Below are positions 1 to 8,673 of a stretch of DNA of 64,000 nt, one piece after another. The stretch spans positions 16,617 to 80,616 of the forward strand of contig DASSKK010000061.1 in the NCBI GenBank assembly GCA_035690495.1, given 5' to 3'. The DNA is from DASSKK01 sp035690495 (GTDB taxonomy: Bacteria > Actinomycetota > Actinomycetes > Propionibacteriales > Nocardioidaceae). The position numbers were made by a program, and so were the translations under genes. The notes under the pieces were generated by a model. It worked only from the letters and a program-made list of their open reading frames with translations, did not search any database and had not been told where the DNA came from. Numbering within the stretch: the stretch's first letter is position 1; the number at the start of each line of letters is the position of its first letter.

Positions 1-607
1 GCCGTGCCTCGCGGGCGGCCAGGTCGGCGGCCCGCAGCATTGCCGCCGGGTCCGCGTTCGGGCCGACCACGCGCCAGGTGGCCAGACCGCAGCTCGCGGA
101 GAGCTCGACGCGGCGCTGGCTGCTCAACGTCACCGGCGCGGTAGCGGCCGACATCATCCGGCGGGCCACGTCCATGGCCACGATCGTCGTGGGCAGGTGG
201 TCGAACAGCACGCCGAACTCGTCGTCACCGAGCCTCGCCAGGCAGCTCAGCCCGTGCACCTCCCCCGCGAGCCGGGACGTGATCACGCCCAGCAGCTCGT
301 CGACGGCGGTGTGTCCTCCGGTGTCGCGGGCCACCTGCACCCCGCCCAGGGCCACCACCAGCAATGCCGGGGTCTTGCCCTTGGCCGCCTCGCCGATCGC
401 GGCCGCACACCGCTCGACCAAGATGGCCTGGTCGCACACCTTCGCGCCGCCCGATGCCCCGGGCACGCTGGGCTCCGAGCCACCGGATCCGGAGTCGGCA
501 GCGAGCCCGAGCACGGCTCGGTTGCCGCTGCTGTCGATCTTCCGCAAGGGTCCTCCCGACGATGGTGCCGACACCTGTCCGACGGTCGTGTCGAACGCTG
601 AGTCCAC
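1..607 (-). CDS. GGDEF-domain protein, C-terminus cut by window edge
   Basis: The frame stays open from a GTG at 607 to the left edge, about 202 residues. Its distal part reads LARLGDDEFGVLFDHLP followed by a helix-rich stretch ending in AAMLRAADLAAREAR, the pattern of a GGDEF (diguanylate cyclase) domain around its signature loop; the loop is G-D-D-E-F rather than G-G-D-E-F. The N-terminal 60 or so residues are low in complexity (Gly, Ser, Pro, Ala) and show no recognisable sensor. Members of this family make cyclic di-GMP, but whether this variant is active cannot be judged because the rest of the domain is outside the window. The start is chosen as the first GTG after an in-frame TGA at 617-619; no strong ribosome site precedes it. 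Confidence 0.72.
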   Translation of the reverse strand, partial: MDSAFDTTVGQVSAPSSGGPLRKIDSSGNRAVLGLAADSGSGGSEPSVPGASGGAKVCDQAILVERCAAAIGEAAKGKTPALLVVALGGVQVARDTGGHTAVDELLGVITSRLAGEVHGLSCLARLGDDEFGVLFDHLPTTIVAMDVARRMMSAATAPVTLSSQRRVELSASCGLATWRVVGPNADPAAMLRAADLAAREAR

Positions 608-723
608 GGTAGGCGCTCAGTGGGCGCTATGTCCGGATTTTCGCGCGAAGTCGAGCCGCTTGGGCGTTCTGACTGGCCCGATCGGGCCATCCGGGGCTCG
701 GCGAGCCCGGAACCGGGCTCACG

Positions 724-729
724 TAGGTT
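724..729 (+). promoter_or_regulatory. -10 element of a leaderless promoter
   Basis: TAGGTT fits the actinobacterial -10 pattern TANNNT and ends 6 bases before the GTG at 736. This places transcription start at or next to the start codon. No Shine-Dalgarno sequence lies between. Confidence 0.5.
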
Positions 730-735
730 GGGCCG

Positions 736-1812
736 GTGAGCCAGTCCGACGTCGGATCCGACCTGCCGACCCCCTGCCTGATCATCGACGTCTCACGGCT
801 GCGCGCCAACGTCGAGGCGATGGCTGCACACGCGCGCCGGATCGGGACGGCGCTGCGTCCGCACGCCAAGACGCACAAGTCCCCCGCCATCGCCGCACTG
901 CAGCGCGGCGCCGGCGCCCAGGGACTGACGGTGGCCACGGTCTCGGAGGCCGAGGTCTTCGCGTCGGCCGGCTTCACCGACCTGTTCATCGCCTACCCGG
1001 TGTGGGTCGACCGTGATCGCGGCAGGCGCCTGGCTGCGCTGCGCGAGCGCGCCCGGGTCATCATGGGCATCGACTCGGCAGAGTCGGCGCGGGCGCTCGC
1101 TGCCCAGCTGCCGGGCACGAGCGTGCTCGTCGAGGTCGACAGCGGCCACCACCGCAGCGGCGTGCTCCCGGACGGGGCCGGTGAGCTCGCCGAGCAGGCG
1201 GCCCGGAGCGGGGTCGAGGTTCGAGGGGTGTTCACCTTCCCGGGGCACGCCTACTCCCCCGGTGTCCAGCAGCAGGTCGTCCTGGCGGAACAGCACACTC
1301 TCGAGACCGCCTCCGCCTCCCTGCGCAGGCACGGCATCGAGCCGACCGTGGTGAGCGGCGGTTCGACCCCGACCGCGGCCGGCACGGCTCCCGGCGCGAT
1401 GAACGAGATCCGCCCGGGGGTCTACGTGTTCGGTGACGCGCAGCAGTGGGAGCTGGGCACCGTAGAGCCGGCCGACATCGCGCTGACCTGCTCGGCGAGC
1501 GTGGTCAGCCGCGCCGGCGGCAACGTCGTACTCGACTCGGGCAGCAAGATCCTGGGGGCAGACCGGGCACCGTGGGCGACCGGTCACGGCCGGCTGTTGG
1601 ACCACCCCGACGCCCGGATCCACCAGCTGTCCGAGCACCACGCCGTCGTCTCCTGGCCCGAGCACACGCCGCCCCCGGGCATCGGCGAGCACGTGCGCGT
1701 GGTGCCCAACCACGTCTGCAACGCGGTGAACCTCGTCGACGAGCTGGTGGTGGTGAAGGCGGGCACGGTCGTGGACCGTTGGCCGGTGGCGGCACGCGGG
1801 GCCCTCACATGA
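736..1812 (+). CDS. Alanine racemase-fold PLP enzyme (D-threonine aldolase / D-serine dehydratase type)
   Basis: A 358-residue protein of fold-type III PLP enzymes. The N-terminal part has RPHAKTHK, whose Lys45 should carry PLP. The C-terminal part has PNHVCN near residues 324-329, with His326 and Cys328 matching the His-x-Cys metal site of the D-serine dehydratase (DSD1) / D-threonine aldolase group. The family cleaves or dehydrates D-3-hydroxy amino acids in the cytoplasm using PLP plus a divalent metal; the exact substrate cannot be read from sequence. The gene appears leaderless and its TGA overlaps the ATG of the next gene (ATGA), so the HAD phosphatase is probably translated with it. 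Confidence 0.85.
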   Translation: MSQSDVGSDLPTPCLIIDVSRLRANVEAMAAHARRIGTALRPHAKTHKSPAIAALQRGAGAQGLTVATVSEAEVFASAGFTDLFIAYPVWVDRDRGRRLAALRERARVIMGIDSAESARALAAQLPGTSVLVEVDSGHHRSGVLPDGAGELAEQAARSGVEVRGVFTFPGHAYSPGVQQQVVLAEQHTLETASASLRRHGIEPTVVSGGSTPTAAGTAPGAMNEIRPGVYVFGDAQQWELGTVEPADIALTCSASVVSRAGGNVVLDSGSKILGADRAPWATGHGRLLDHPDARIHQLSEHHAVVSWPEHTPPPGIGEHVRVVPNHVCNAVNLVDELVVVKAGTVVDRWPVAARGALT

Positions 1813-2480
1813 GCGCCGAGCCGTCCGGGCTGGTGATCTTCGACTGCGACGGCGTGTTAGTGGACTCCGAGCGGCTCACGGTGGTCGTCGAGTCGCGTGT
1901 CCTCACCGCACTCGGGTGGCCGATGGACGCCGACGAGGTGGTAGCGCGATGGATGGGCCGATCGTCCTCCGCCCAGCACGCGGACGTGCTCGCGCACCTG
2001 GGTCCTGAGCTGACCGCGGTCTTCGAGGAACGCACCGAGCGCGAGATGCGCGACGTCTTCGACCGAGACCTTCGGCCGGTGGACGGAGTGGTCGATCTGC
2101 TGGACAGTCTCGACCGGCGCGGGGTCCCCACCTGCGTCGCCTCCAGCGGATCGCACGCCAAGATGCGGCGCACGCTGGGCGTGACCCGCCTGTGGCCGCG
2201 CTTCGCGGAGCGGATCTTCAGCGCCGACGAGGTCGAGCACGGCAAGCCGGCGCCCGACCTGTTCCTGCACGCGGCCAGCCGGATGGGCGTGCTCCCGCGC
2301 GACTGCGTGGTCGTCGAGGACAGCGTGTACGGCGTGCGCGCGGCCATCGCAGCGGGGATGACCGTCTACGGGTACGCCGGTGGCCTCATCGCTGTCGAGC
2401 AGCTGGCAGAGCCCGGCGCACAGGTGTTCTCGACGATGGACGAGCTAGCCGACGTGCTCACCAGGCGGGTCGGCGACTAG
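1809..2480 (+). CDS. HAD-superfamily phosphatase, subfamily IA
   Basis: A 223-residue HAD hydrolase. Motif I is FDCDGVLVDSE with the Asp nucleophile and acid at residues 12 and 14. Motif II is the Ser in VASSGS, motif III the Lys in HGKPAPD, and motif IV the EDS segment. The helical cap between motifs I and II is typical of beta-phosphoglucomutase / 6-phosphogluconate phosphatase relatives. It would dephosphorylate, or move phosphate on, a small sugar or related metabolite; the substrate is unknown. Its start overlaps the preceding gene by four bases. Its 3' end overlaps by 36 bases the end of the convergent PAP2-type gene on the other strand. Confidence 0.88.
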   Translation: MSAEPSGLVIFDCDGVLVDSERLTVVVESRVLTALGWPMDADEVVARWMGRSSSAQHADVLAHLGPELTAVFEERTEREMRDVFDRDLRPVDGVVDLLDSLDRRGVPTCVASSGSHAKMRRTLGVTRLWPRFAERIFSADEVEHGKPAPDLFLHAASRMGVLPRDCVVVEDSVYGVRAAIAAGMTVYGYAGGLIAVEQLAEPGAQVFSTMDELADVLTRRVGD

Positions 2481-3266
2481 CACGCGCTCGCGAGGGACCT
2501 CGACGGGTCCCGGCGCCGGCGCCGGGGCGCGTCCTCGCAGCGCGAGCCAGATGCGTCGCAGCCCCTCGCGCCAGCCGGCACGGAAGACGTTGAGCGGGAC
2601 CGCGGCATCGGCGACGACGGTCAGCTGCAGCATCACCCCGCCCACCAGCAGGCCCGCGATCAGGTCGGCGAACCAGTGCCAGTTCTCCTGCATCGACACC
2701 ACCACCATCACCACCGACAGCGTGGCCACCACGCTCCACGCGATCAGCTGGGTGCGCCGTCGCAGGTGGTTGTAGCGAGCGAGCAGGTAGACCGCCAGCC
2801 CATAGACGAGCACGATGTTGGCGGTGTGCCCGGACGGGTAGGCGATGCCGCCCGAGAAGAAGTGCGGGTCGCCGGTCCGCGGCTCTGCGCGGCCGAAGCC
2901 CAGCTTGAGAGCCCCGACGACACAGTTGAGGGTGAACGTGGACAGCGCCGCCAGTGCGGCCGGCCGCCAGGAGCGCTGCCGGCGGCAGGCCAGCAGCACC
3001 GCGACGGTCAGGATCGGCATGCACACCAGCCGCTGCCCGATCCGGTCCAGCAGGTGCAGCACGGGCACCCAGGCCGGTGGTGGTGGCGAGAGGTTGAAGT
3101 AGGCGTCGATGGCCACCAGCGGGCCCATCGCGAGCAGCGTGAACCCGACGAAGACCAGGCTCAGGAAGCCTGCCAGCGCCAGCCCGGACGCGACCTCGGA
3201 GTCCCAGTCCGGCCGGGCGGGCCGCAGCGCCGAGGACAGCGAACGGGAGGGCCTGCGGATGCGCAC
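2445..3266 (-). CDS. PAP2-superfamily membrane phosphatase-like protein
   Basis: A 273-residue protein with about six hydrophobic segments. It carries the PAP2 core: a Lys in KLGFGRAEPR (motif 1 region), YPSGHT (motif 2 with the acid His) and HWFADLIAG (motif 3 with the nucleophile His and the Asp). Two usual phosphate-binding Arg positions are changed: motif 1 has Glu where K-x6-R-P has Arg, and the position before the motif 3 helix is not S-R. It may be a divergent lipid phosphatase or have lost classical activity. The start is a GTG with GGGAGG seven bases upstream. Residues after about 230 are Pro/Ala/Arg rich. The gene is divergent from fdhD. Confidence 0.8.
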   Translation of the reverse strand: MRIRRPSRSLSSALRPARPDWDSEVASGLALAGFLSLVFVGFTLLAMGPLVAIDAYFNLSPPPPAWVPVLHLLDRIGQRLVCMPILTVAVLLACRRQRSWRPAALAALSTFTLNCVVGALKLGFGRAEPRTGDPHFFSGGIAYPSGHTANIVLVYGLAVYLLARYNHLRRRTQLIAWSVVATLSVVMVVVSMQENWHWFADLIAGLLVGGVMLQLTVVADAAVPLNVFRAGWREGLRRIWLALRGRAPAPAPGPVEVPRERVLVADPPGEHVG

Positions 3267-3358
3267 TGAACCTCCCTGGACGTGGGGCTGACGGGAACAG
3301 GCAAAACCTGGCGGCGCCCTGACGTGGCACCGCCGTACCGATACCCAGCTTTGCTCTC

Positions 3359-3364
3359 GATAAT
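3359..3364 (+). promoter_or_regulatory. Candidate -10 element upstream of fdhD
   Basis: GATAAT is close to the TATAAT consensus. It places transcription start near 3371, a few bases before a short open frame at 3377 that runs into fdhD. No good -35 hexamer is visible at the usual distance. Confidence 0.4.
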
Positions 3365-3376
3365 AGGCTGGCCTGC

Positions 3377-3418
3377 GTGAACAGCGCGAAGACGGGGAGC
3401 AGGCGCAGAGAGCCGTGA
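3377..3418 (+). CDS. Possible 13-codon leader peptide overlapping the fdhD start
   Basis: A GTG at 3377 opens a frame of 13 codons (MNSAKTGSRRREP). Its TGA at 3416-3418 overlaps the GTG of fdhD (GTGA). The start lies about 13 bases after a good -10 (GATAAT), so it could be the first start met on a nearly leaderless message. fdhD itself has only a weak ribosome site, so translation through this leader might deliver ribosomes to it. This rests on position alone; a chance frame is quite possible. Confidence 0.3.
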   Translation: MNSAKTGSRRREP

Positions 3419-4338
3419 ACGCCGCCGAGGTGACCGGCCGGCGGCGTCCCGCCGAGCGGGTCCGGGTCTGGGAGGTGGGGCTCGGTCGCGGCACCGGCGA
3501 GCCCTCAGGGCAGAGCGGGTCCACCGACGACGCCGTGGTGCGCAGGCACGAGGACCGGCTTGCCGCCGAGGAGCCGCTCGAGGTCCGGCTGAGCTGGCCC
3601 GGCCGTCCTGCGGAACGGGTCGCGGTGACCATGCGCACGCCTGGCAATGACTTCGAGCTGGCCGCGGGTCTGCTGCATGCCGAAGGGGTGCTTGAGTCTG
3701 CTGATGATCTCCATACGGTAGCGTATTGCACAGACCATACGCTCACTGCGGAGCAGAAGTACAACGTGGTCACCGTGGAGATGTCGGTCCAGCCGCGCCG
3801 CGAGCCTCCGGCCCGGTACGCCGGTCTCGCCGCCGCCACGTCCGCGTGCGGGGTGTGCGGCACCGAGAGCATCGACGACGTGCTCGCCATGTGTACGACG
3901 ACGGCGCCGGCCGGCGACGCCGAGACGCTCACGCCGCTGGCGCCGGCCGTGCTGGCATCGCTCCCGGACCTGCTGCGTGGCCAGCAGCGGCTCTTCGACT
4001 CCACGGGCGGCCTGCACGCGGCCGGCCTGTTCGAGGCGGACGGGAGTCCGATCGTGGTGCGCGAGGACATCGGGCGGCACAACGCCGTCGACAAGGTGGT
4101 GGGCCACCAGCTCCTCGCCGGCCACACCACCGCGGCGCCGGTCCTCGCCGTCAGCGGACGAATCGGCTTCGAGATCGTGCAGAAGGCCGTCGCCGCGGGC
4201 ATCGGCGTACTCGCGGCCGTGGGCGCCCCGTCCAGCCTGGCCATCCGACTCGCCGAGCAGGCGGGGCTGTGCGCGGTCGGATTCGTGCGTGGCGCACGCT
4301 TCGTGATCTACACCTGCCCGGAGCGGATCGGCGTGTGA
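3415..4338 (+). CDS. fdhD: FdhD sulfurtransferase for formate dehydrogenase maturation
   Basis: A 307-residue FdhD. The family passes sulfur from IscS-type desulfurases to the molybdenum or tungsten bis-MGD cofactor, which formate dehydrogenases need for activity. The key motif is ACGVCG, with Cys145 and Cys148 equivalent to the C-x-x-C of E. coli FdhD. Further family blocks are FDSTGGLHAAGLF, REDIGRHNAVDKVVG and SGRIGFEIVQKA. The N-terminal 40 residues are variable. No formate dehydrogenase subunit or cofactor gene lies in the window, so its client must be elsewhere. The start is GTG; a tiny upstream frame overlaps it. sbcD follows after 39 bases but has its own likely promoter. Confidence 0.95.
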   Translation: MNAAEVTGRRRPAERVRVWEVGLGRGTGEPSGQSGSTDDAVVRRHEDRLAAEEPLEVRLSWPGRPAERVAVTMRTPGNDFELAAGLLHAEGVLESADDLHTVAYCTDHTLTAEQKYNVVTVEMSVQPRREPPARYAGLAAATSACGVCGTESIDDVLAMCTTTAPAGDAETLTPLAPAVLASLPDLLRGQQRLFDSTGGLHAAGLFEADGSPIVVREDIGRHNAVDKVVGHQLLAGHTTAAPVLAVSGRIGFEIVQKAVAAGIGVLAAVGAPSSLAIRLAEQAGLCAVGFVRGARFVIYTCPERIGV

Positions 4339-4364
4339 GCGGAGGTTCTGTCGGCGCCGGGCCC

Positions 4365-4370
4365 TAACGT
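4365..4370 (+). promoter_or_regulatory. -10 element of a leaderless promoter for sbcD
   Basis: TAACGT (TANNNT) ends 7 bases before the GTG at 4378. The start codon would thus be at the 5' end of the message, with no ribosome site in between. Confidence 0.45.
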
Positions 4371-4377
4371 CGAGGCC

Positions 4378-5586
4378 GTGCGCATGCTTCACACCTCCGA
4401 CTGGCACCTGGGCCGTCGTTTCCACCAGGTCGGGCTGCTCGATGCGCAGGCGCAGTTCGTGGACCATCTGCTGGCCGTGGTCGAGTCGGAGAACGTCGAC
4501 CTGGTGGTCGTCTCCGGCGACGTCTACGACCGGGCGCTTCCCGCGGTGGACGCGGTCGAGGTCGCCGACGAGGCCTTCGCCCGGTTGGCGTCCTCCCGGG
4601 CGAGCGTCGTGGTTACCAGCGGCAATCACGACTCCCCGGTCCGGTTGGGCTTCAACGCCCGTCTGGCCGACGCGGCGGGAGTGCACTTCCGCACCCGCTG
4701 GCAGGACGTCGGTGCGCCGGTCCTGCTCGAGGACGGTCACGGCCCGGTCGCCGTCTACGGCCTGCCCTATCTCGAGCCAGACGCCGTACGCCGCGCCTGG
4801 CAGCTTCCCGCACGCACCCACGAGTCGGCGCTCACCGCAGCCATGGCCAGGGTGCACGCCGACCTCGACACGCGCTCGGGCACACGCGCGGTGGTGATGG
4901 CCCACGCGTTCGTGGCCGGCGATCCGGACGGGGACCTGGCTCCGGACCGGCTGGCCAGCGACAGCGAGCGGGACATCTCTGTGGGCGGGTTGCAGATCGT
5001 CCCGGCCGCGCTGTTCGGCGGTGTCGACTACACCGCCCTCGGACACCTGCACGGGCGGGCCCGGCTCGCCGAGACCGTCCGCTACAGCGGGTCGCCGCTC
5101 GCCTACTCGTTCTCCGAGGCCCGCCACACCAAGGGCTCATGGCTGGTGGAGCTGGGTGCCAGCGGTGTGGAACAGGTGGAGTTCGTGCCCGCGCCGGTGC
5201 CGCGCTCGCTGGGCACGCTGCGCGGCCGGCTCGAGGAACTCCTGCGCGATCCGGGCCACGGCGACCTCGAGGACCACTGGCTGCAGGTGACGCTGACCGA
5301 TCGCCGCCGTCCGCAGCACGCCATGGACCGCCTCCGCGATCGCTTCCCGCACGCGCTCGTGCTGCGCTTCCAGCCAGACGGGGCGTCTGCCGTCCGCCGC
5401 GCTCCACTCCCCCACGTCCAGGCCAGCAGCGACCACGACGTGGCGCTCGGCTTCGTCGCCGAGGTGCGTGAGCTCGAGGCGACCACCGAGGAGGCACTGC
5501 TGCTGCAGATGGCGTGCGAGAGCTGCCGGACCGCCCAGGACGGACGCGACGACCGGCTGACCGGTCTCCGCGTCGAGGCCGGCTGA
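4378..5586 (+). CDS. sbcD: DNA double-strand-break nuclease subunit SbcD
   Basis: A 402-residue Mre11-type phosphoesterase, the nuclease half of the SbcCD complex that trims blocked DNA ends and cleaves hairpins. Metal-binding motifs are in order: LHTSDWHLG (Asp8, His10), SGDVYDR, TSGNHDSP, then a His in VVMAHAFVAGDP and GHLHGR. The C-terminal third is the capping and SbcC-contact region. Its partner sbcC starts 7 bases after the stop, so the two are co-transcribed. The start at 4378 reads MRMLHTSDWH, placing the first motif at the very N-terminus as usual. Confidence 0.96.
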   Translation: MRMLHTSDWHLGRRFHQVGLLDAQAQFVDHLLAVVESENVDLVVVSGDVYDRALPAVDAVEVADEAFARLASSRASVVVTSGNHDSPVRLGFNARLADAAGVHFRTRWQDVGAPVLLEDGHGPVAVYGLPYLEPDAVRRAWQLPARTHESALTAAMARVHADLDTRSGTRAVVMAHAFVAGDPDGDLAPDRLASDSERDISVGGLQIVPAALFGGVDYTALGHLHGRARLAETVRYSGSPLAYSFSEARHTKGSWLVELGASGVEQVEFVPAPVPRSLGTLRGRLEELLRDPGHGDLEDHWLQVTLTDRRRPQHAMDRLRDRFPHALVLRFQPDGASAVRRAPLPHVQASSDHDVALGFVAEVRELEATTEEALLLQMACESCRTAQDGRDDRLTGLRVEAG

Positions 5587-5593
5587 GACGCCG

Positions 5594-8500
5594 ATGAGAC
5601 TGCACCGGCTCCAGGTCACCGCGTTCGGGCCGTTCGCCGGCACCGAGACGGTCGACTTCGACCTGCTCGACGGTGCGGGCCTGTTCCTGCTGACCGGCGC
5701 GACCGGCGCCGGAAAGACCAGTCTGCTCGACGCAGTCTGCTTCGCCTTGTACGGCGCCGTCCCTGGCGCGCGCGGCGTCAAGCAGTTGCACTGCCAGCAC
5801 GCCCCGCCAGGATCGCGTCCCGAGGTCGAGCTCGAGTTCAGCGTGTCCGGCCGGCGCTTCGTGGTACGTCGAAGTCCCGAGTGGACCCGCCCCAAGCGGC
5901 GCGGCACCGGCGAGCTGACCGAGCACGCCTCGGCCAGACTGCTCGAACTGTCCACCGACACCGCCGCCACCGGCGACCAGTGCATTGAGCGTCTGGTGAG
6001 CTCGCGCGCTCAGGAGGTCGGGCACTTCCTCGCCGATCTGATCGGGATGACGCTGACCCAGTTCGTGCAGGTGGCGATGCTTCCGCAGGGAGAGTTCCAG
6101 ACGTTCCTGCGCGCCGGCTCGCAGGACCGCCACGACGTGCTCCAGCAGCTGTTCGGGACCGACAGGTTCGCCCGCATCGAGCAGTGGATGCACGAGCGAA
6201 GCACACAGCTCGCCGAGCAGGAGTCCTGCGCCCGTGGCGAGGTGAGGCGGGTGCTGGACACGATGGCGGCTCGGAGCGGTACGCCGCTGCCGGAGCACCT
6301 CGACGCCGACCGGCTCGGCGACGCCTCCCCCGACGCCGTGCGCTCCTGGGCGGACCAGGTCGTCACGACTGCACGCGCCACCCTCGCCAAGCTGCACGCC
6401 GGGTGCGAGTCGGCGAGCAAGGAGCTACAGGCGGCCCGTGCTGCGCACACGGACGCGGCCGTCCGAGCATCGAACGCCCGCCGGCGCGATGCCGCGCGCC
6501 AAGAGGTCGAGGAGCTCACCGGACGCCAGGGAGAGGCTGCGACGGTCGCGGACCTGGTCGAGGCCGACGGCAGAGCGGTGCGTTGCGCAGACGCGATCGC
6601 CGCGTCCGATCAGGCGGAGCGGGAGCACGCGACGACTCGCGCGGGCCGCACGGAAGCGCTCGCCAGGCTCGAGCATGTCGCGACACCGGAGGGAGCGCTT
6701 GCGCGCATCAGGCCCGGGGATGTCACGGCGGCCGAGCTGGCCGATGCCGCGCGCACGCTGCGGGAGCGGGGGACGGCCACGGAGACCGTGCGCAGCCGCG
6801 ATGAGGCGCGCGCGCTCGCGCGCACCCGCCTGCGCGAGATCGAGCGGTCCGTCACCGAGAAGGAGCAGCTGCTCGCCGACGACGAGCGCCGGCTGGCGGA
6901 GCTGACCGTGGCGCTTGCCGCCGCCCGGCAAGCGCGGGACGACGTCGTCCACGCCGTGCCCGAGGAGGATCTGCAGCAAGCCCTGCAGGCAGCCCGCGCC
7001 AGACAGGCCGCCGCGGCCCGCATACCCGCCGTGACCCGGGAGCTCGCCGATCGAGAAGAGGTCTGCCGGGACGCACGGGACGCGAAGACCTCCGCCCAGG
7101 AACGCCTGAACGATGTAGTCGCCCGCCGGCTCTCCGGCATCGCCGCGGAGCTCGCCGGCCGCCTCCAGGACGGTCACCCGTGTCAGGTCTGCGGCAACAC
7201 AAGCCATCCTTCTCCGGCAGCAGCCGACCCGGATGCGGTCACCGACGCCGACCAGGCACGTGCCGAGGAAGAGCTGGCCGCCACCGCCACGGCTCACGAC
7301 TCGGCCGTCCAGGCGGTCGCCGGGTCCGGTCGCACGCTGGCGGCGCTGCAGGCGACCGCGCAGGGCGCCGACCGGGAGGGCGCCGACGCACAGGTGGCTG
7401 CCCTTGAACGCGAGCTCGAGGACTCTCGGTGTGCGCGTGCACAGCGGGAGTCGCTGGAGACGCGCGTGCTCGCCCTCGCCGAGGAGCATCAGGAGGTAGC
7501 GGCACGGGTGAACGACACGCGGACGACGCTTGCGACGCAGCGTCAGTCCGCCGACACCCACCGGCAGACCGTGCTCACCGCGAGTGCGGAGATCGCCGAC
7601 GCCACCGGATGCGCCGACCCCGACCGCCCTTGGGCGGAGATCCTGTCTGAGCTCGTGGCCGCCCACGCCGTCGTCGAGGAGGTCGCCGCAACCCTCGTCG
7701 AGGATGAGAGCGCGGAGCGGCGCCATGACGAGCTGCTCGCGCGGGCCACCGCGTCGGCCCATGACCAAGGCTTCCCCGACCTCGACGCTGCTCGGGCCGC
7801 GCTGCTCCCCGAAGAGCGGCGGGCCGAGCTCACCCGAGCGCACGAGGAGGGCGCAGCACGGCTCGCCGCGGCACGACACGTCCTCGGCGAGTCCGAGATG
7901 GCCGAGATCGCCGATGCCGCCACCGAGCAGACTCTCGCCGAGCTCGACCGGTGTGCGCTGGCCCTCCAGGAAGCCGAGGACGCCCACACGAGGGCAGACC
8001 GTGCGCACCATCTGCACGACGACCTCACCGATGCGCTGACCCGCTGCATGCCGGAGCTCGACGCCGCGCTCTCGGTGTGGCAGCCGGCCCGCACCCACGC
8101 AGAGCGGGCGAGCGCGATGGCCCTGCTGGTGCGCGGCAGGGGCCACGACAACCACCTTCAGATGCGGCTGTCCGCCTTCGTGCTCGCCACCCGCCTCGAC
8201 CAGGTCCTCGACGCCGCCAACCTGCGTCTGGCCCAGATGCGTGACCAGCGCTACCTGCTCGCTCGCACTGGCCGCGCCAGCCGGAGCAACGCGCGTGCCG
8301 GTCTCGACCTCGAGATCCTCGACCAATGGACCGGCGAGTCCCGGGCCCCCACGACGCTGTCCGGTGGCGAGACGTTCGTGGTCTCCTTGTCGCTGGCGCT
8401 CGGCCTCGCCGACGTGGTCACCCAGGAGGCCGGGGGCACCGAGATCGACACGCTGTTCATCGACGAGGGGTTCGGCAGCCTCGATGCGGACACCCTCGAC

Positions 8501-8656
8501 GACGTGATGGACAGGCTGGACGAGCTGCGCGCCAGCGGACGCGTGGTCGGGGTGGTCAGCCACGTCAGCGAGCTGCGCGAGCGGATCCCCACCCAGGTCC
8601 GCGTGGACAAGACCCGCAGTGGATCCACGGTGCGGGTGCACAGCCTCGTCGGGTGA
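5594..8656 (+). CDS. sbcC: DNA double-strand-break ATPase subunit SbcC
   Basis: A 1020-residue SMC-like Rad50 homologue. Walker A is GATGAGKTS near residue 37. Two long coiled-coil arms, rich in Ala, Arg and Glu, flank a zinc hook CQVC at residues 530-533. The C-terminal head has the ABC signature LSGGETFVVS and Walker B with DEGFGSLD. It works with SbcD, ATP binding gating the nuclease. The length fits the family. It begins with ATG 7 bases after sbcD, with no room for a separate promoter. Confidence 0.96.
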   Translation: MRLHRLQVTAFGPFAGTETVDFDLLDGAGLFLLTGATGAGKTSLLDAVCFALYGAVPGARGVKQLHCQHAPPGSRPEVELEFSVSGRRFVVRRSPEWTRPKRRGTGELTEHASARLLELSTDTAATGDQCIERLVSSRAQEVGHFLADLIGMTLTQFVQVAMLPQGEFQTFLRAGSQDRHDVLQQLFGTDRFARIEQWMHERSTQLAEQESCARGEVRRVLDTMAARSGTPLPEHLDADRLGDASPDAVRSWADQVVTTARATLAKLHAGCESASKELQAARAAHTDAAVRASNARRRDAARQEVEELTGRQGEAATVADLVEADGRAVRCADAIAASDQAEREHATTRAGRTEALARLEHVATPEGALARIRPGDVTAAELADAARTLRERGTATETVRSRDEARALARTRLREIERSVTEKEQLLADDERRLAELTVALAAARQARDDVVHAVPEEDLQQALQAARARQAAAARIPAVTRELADREEVCRDARDAKTSAQERLNDVVARRLSGIAAELAGRLQDGHPCQVCGNTSHPSPAAADPDAVTDADQARAEEELAATATAHDSAVQAVAGSGRTLAALQATAQGADREGADAQVAALERELEDSRCARAQRESLETRVLALAEEHQEVAARVNDTRTTLATQRQSADTHRQTVLTASAEIADATGCADPDRPWAEILSELVAAHAVVEEVAATLVEDESAERRHDELLARATASAHDQGFPDLDAARAALLPEERRAELTRAHEEGAARLAAARHVLGESEMAEIADAATEQTLAELDRCALALQEAEDAHTRADRAHHLHDDLTDALTRCMPELDAALSVWQPARTHAERASAMALLVRGRGHDNHLQMRLSAFVLATRLDQVLDAANLRLAQMRDQRYLLARTGRASRSNARAGLDLEILDQWTGESRAPTTLSGGETFVVSLSLALGLADVVTQEAGGTEIDTLFIDEGFGSLDADTLDDVMDRLDELRASGRVVGVVSHVSELRERIPTQVRVDKTRSGSTVRVHSLVG

Positions 8657-8661
8657 GACGC

Positions 8662-8667
8662 TAATCT
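8662..8667 (+). promoter_or_regulatory. -10 element of a leaderless promoter for tldD
   Basis: TAATCT (TANNNT) ends 6 bases before the ATG at 8674, a leaderless arrangement. It lies just after the sbcC stop codon. Confidence 0.5.
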
Positions 8668-8673
8668 CCCCAC

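Noticed and set aside
3505..5127. A 540-codon minus-strand frame opposite fdhD and sbcD
   Set aside because: His/Arg/Gly-rich composition without domains; the opposite strand carries well-supported genes.
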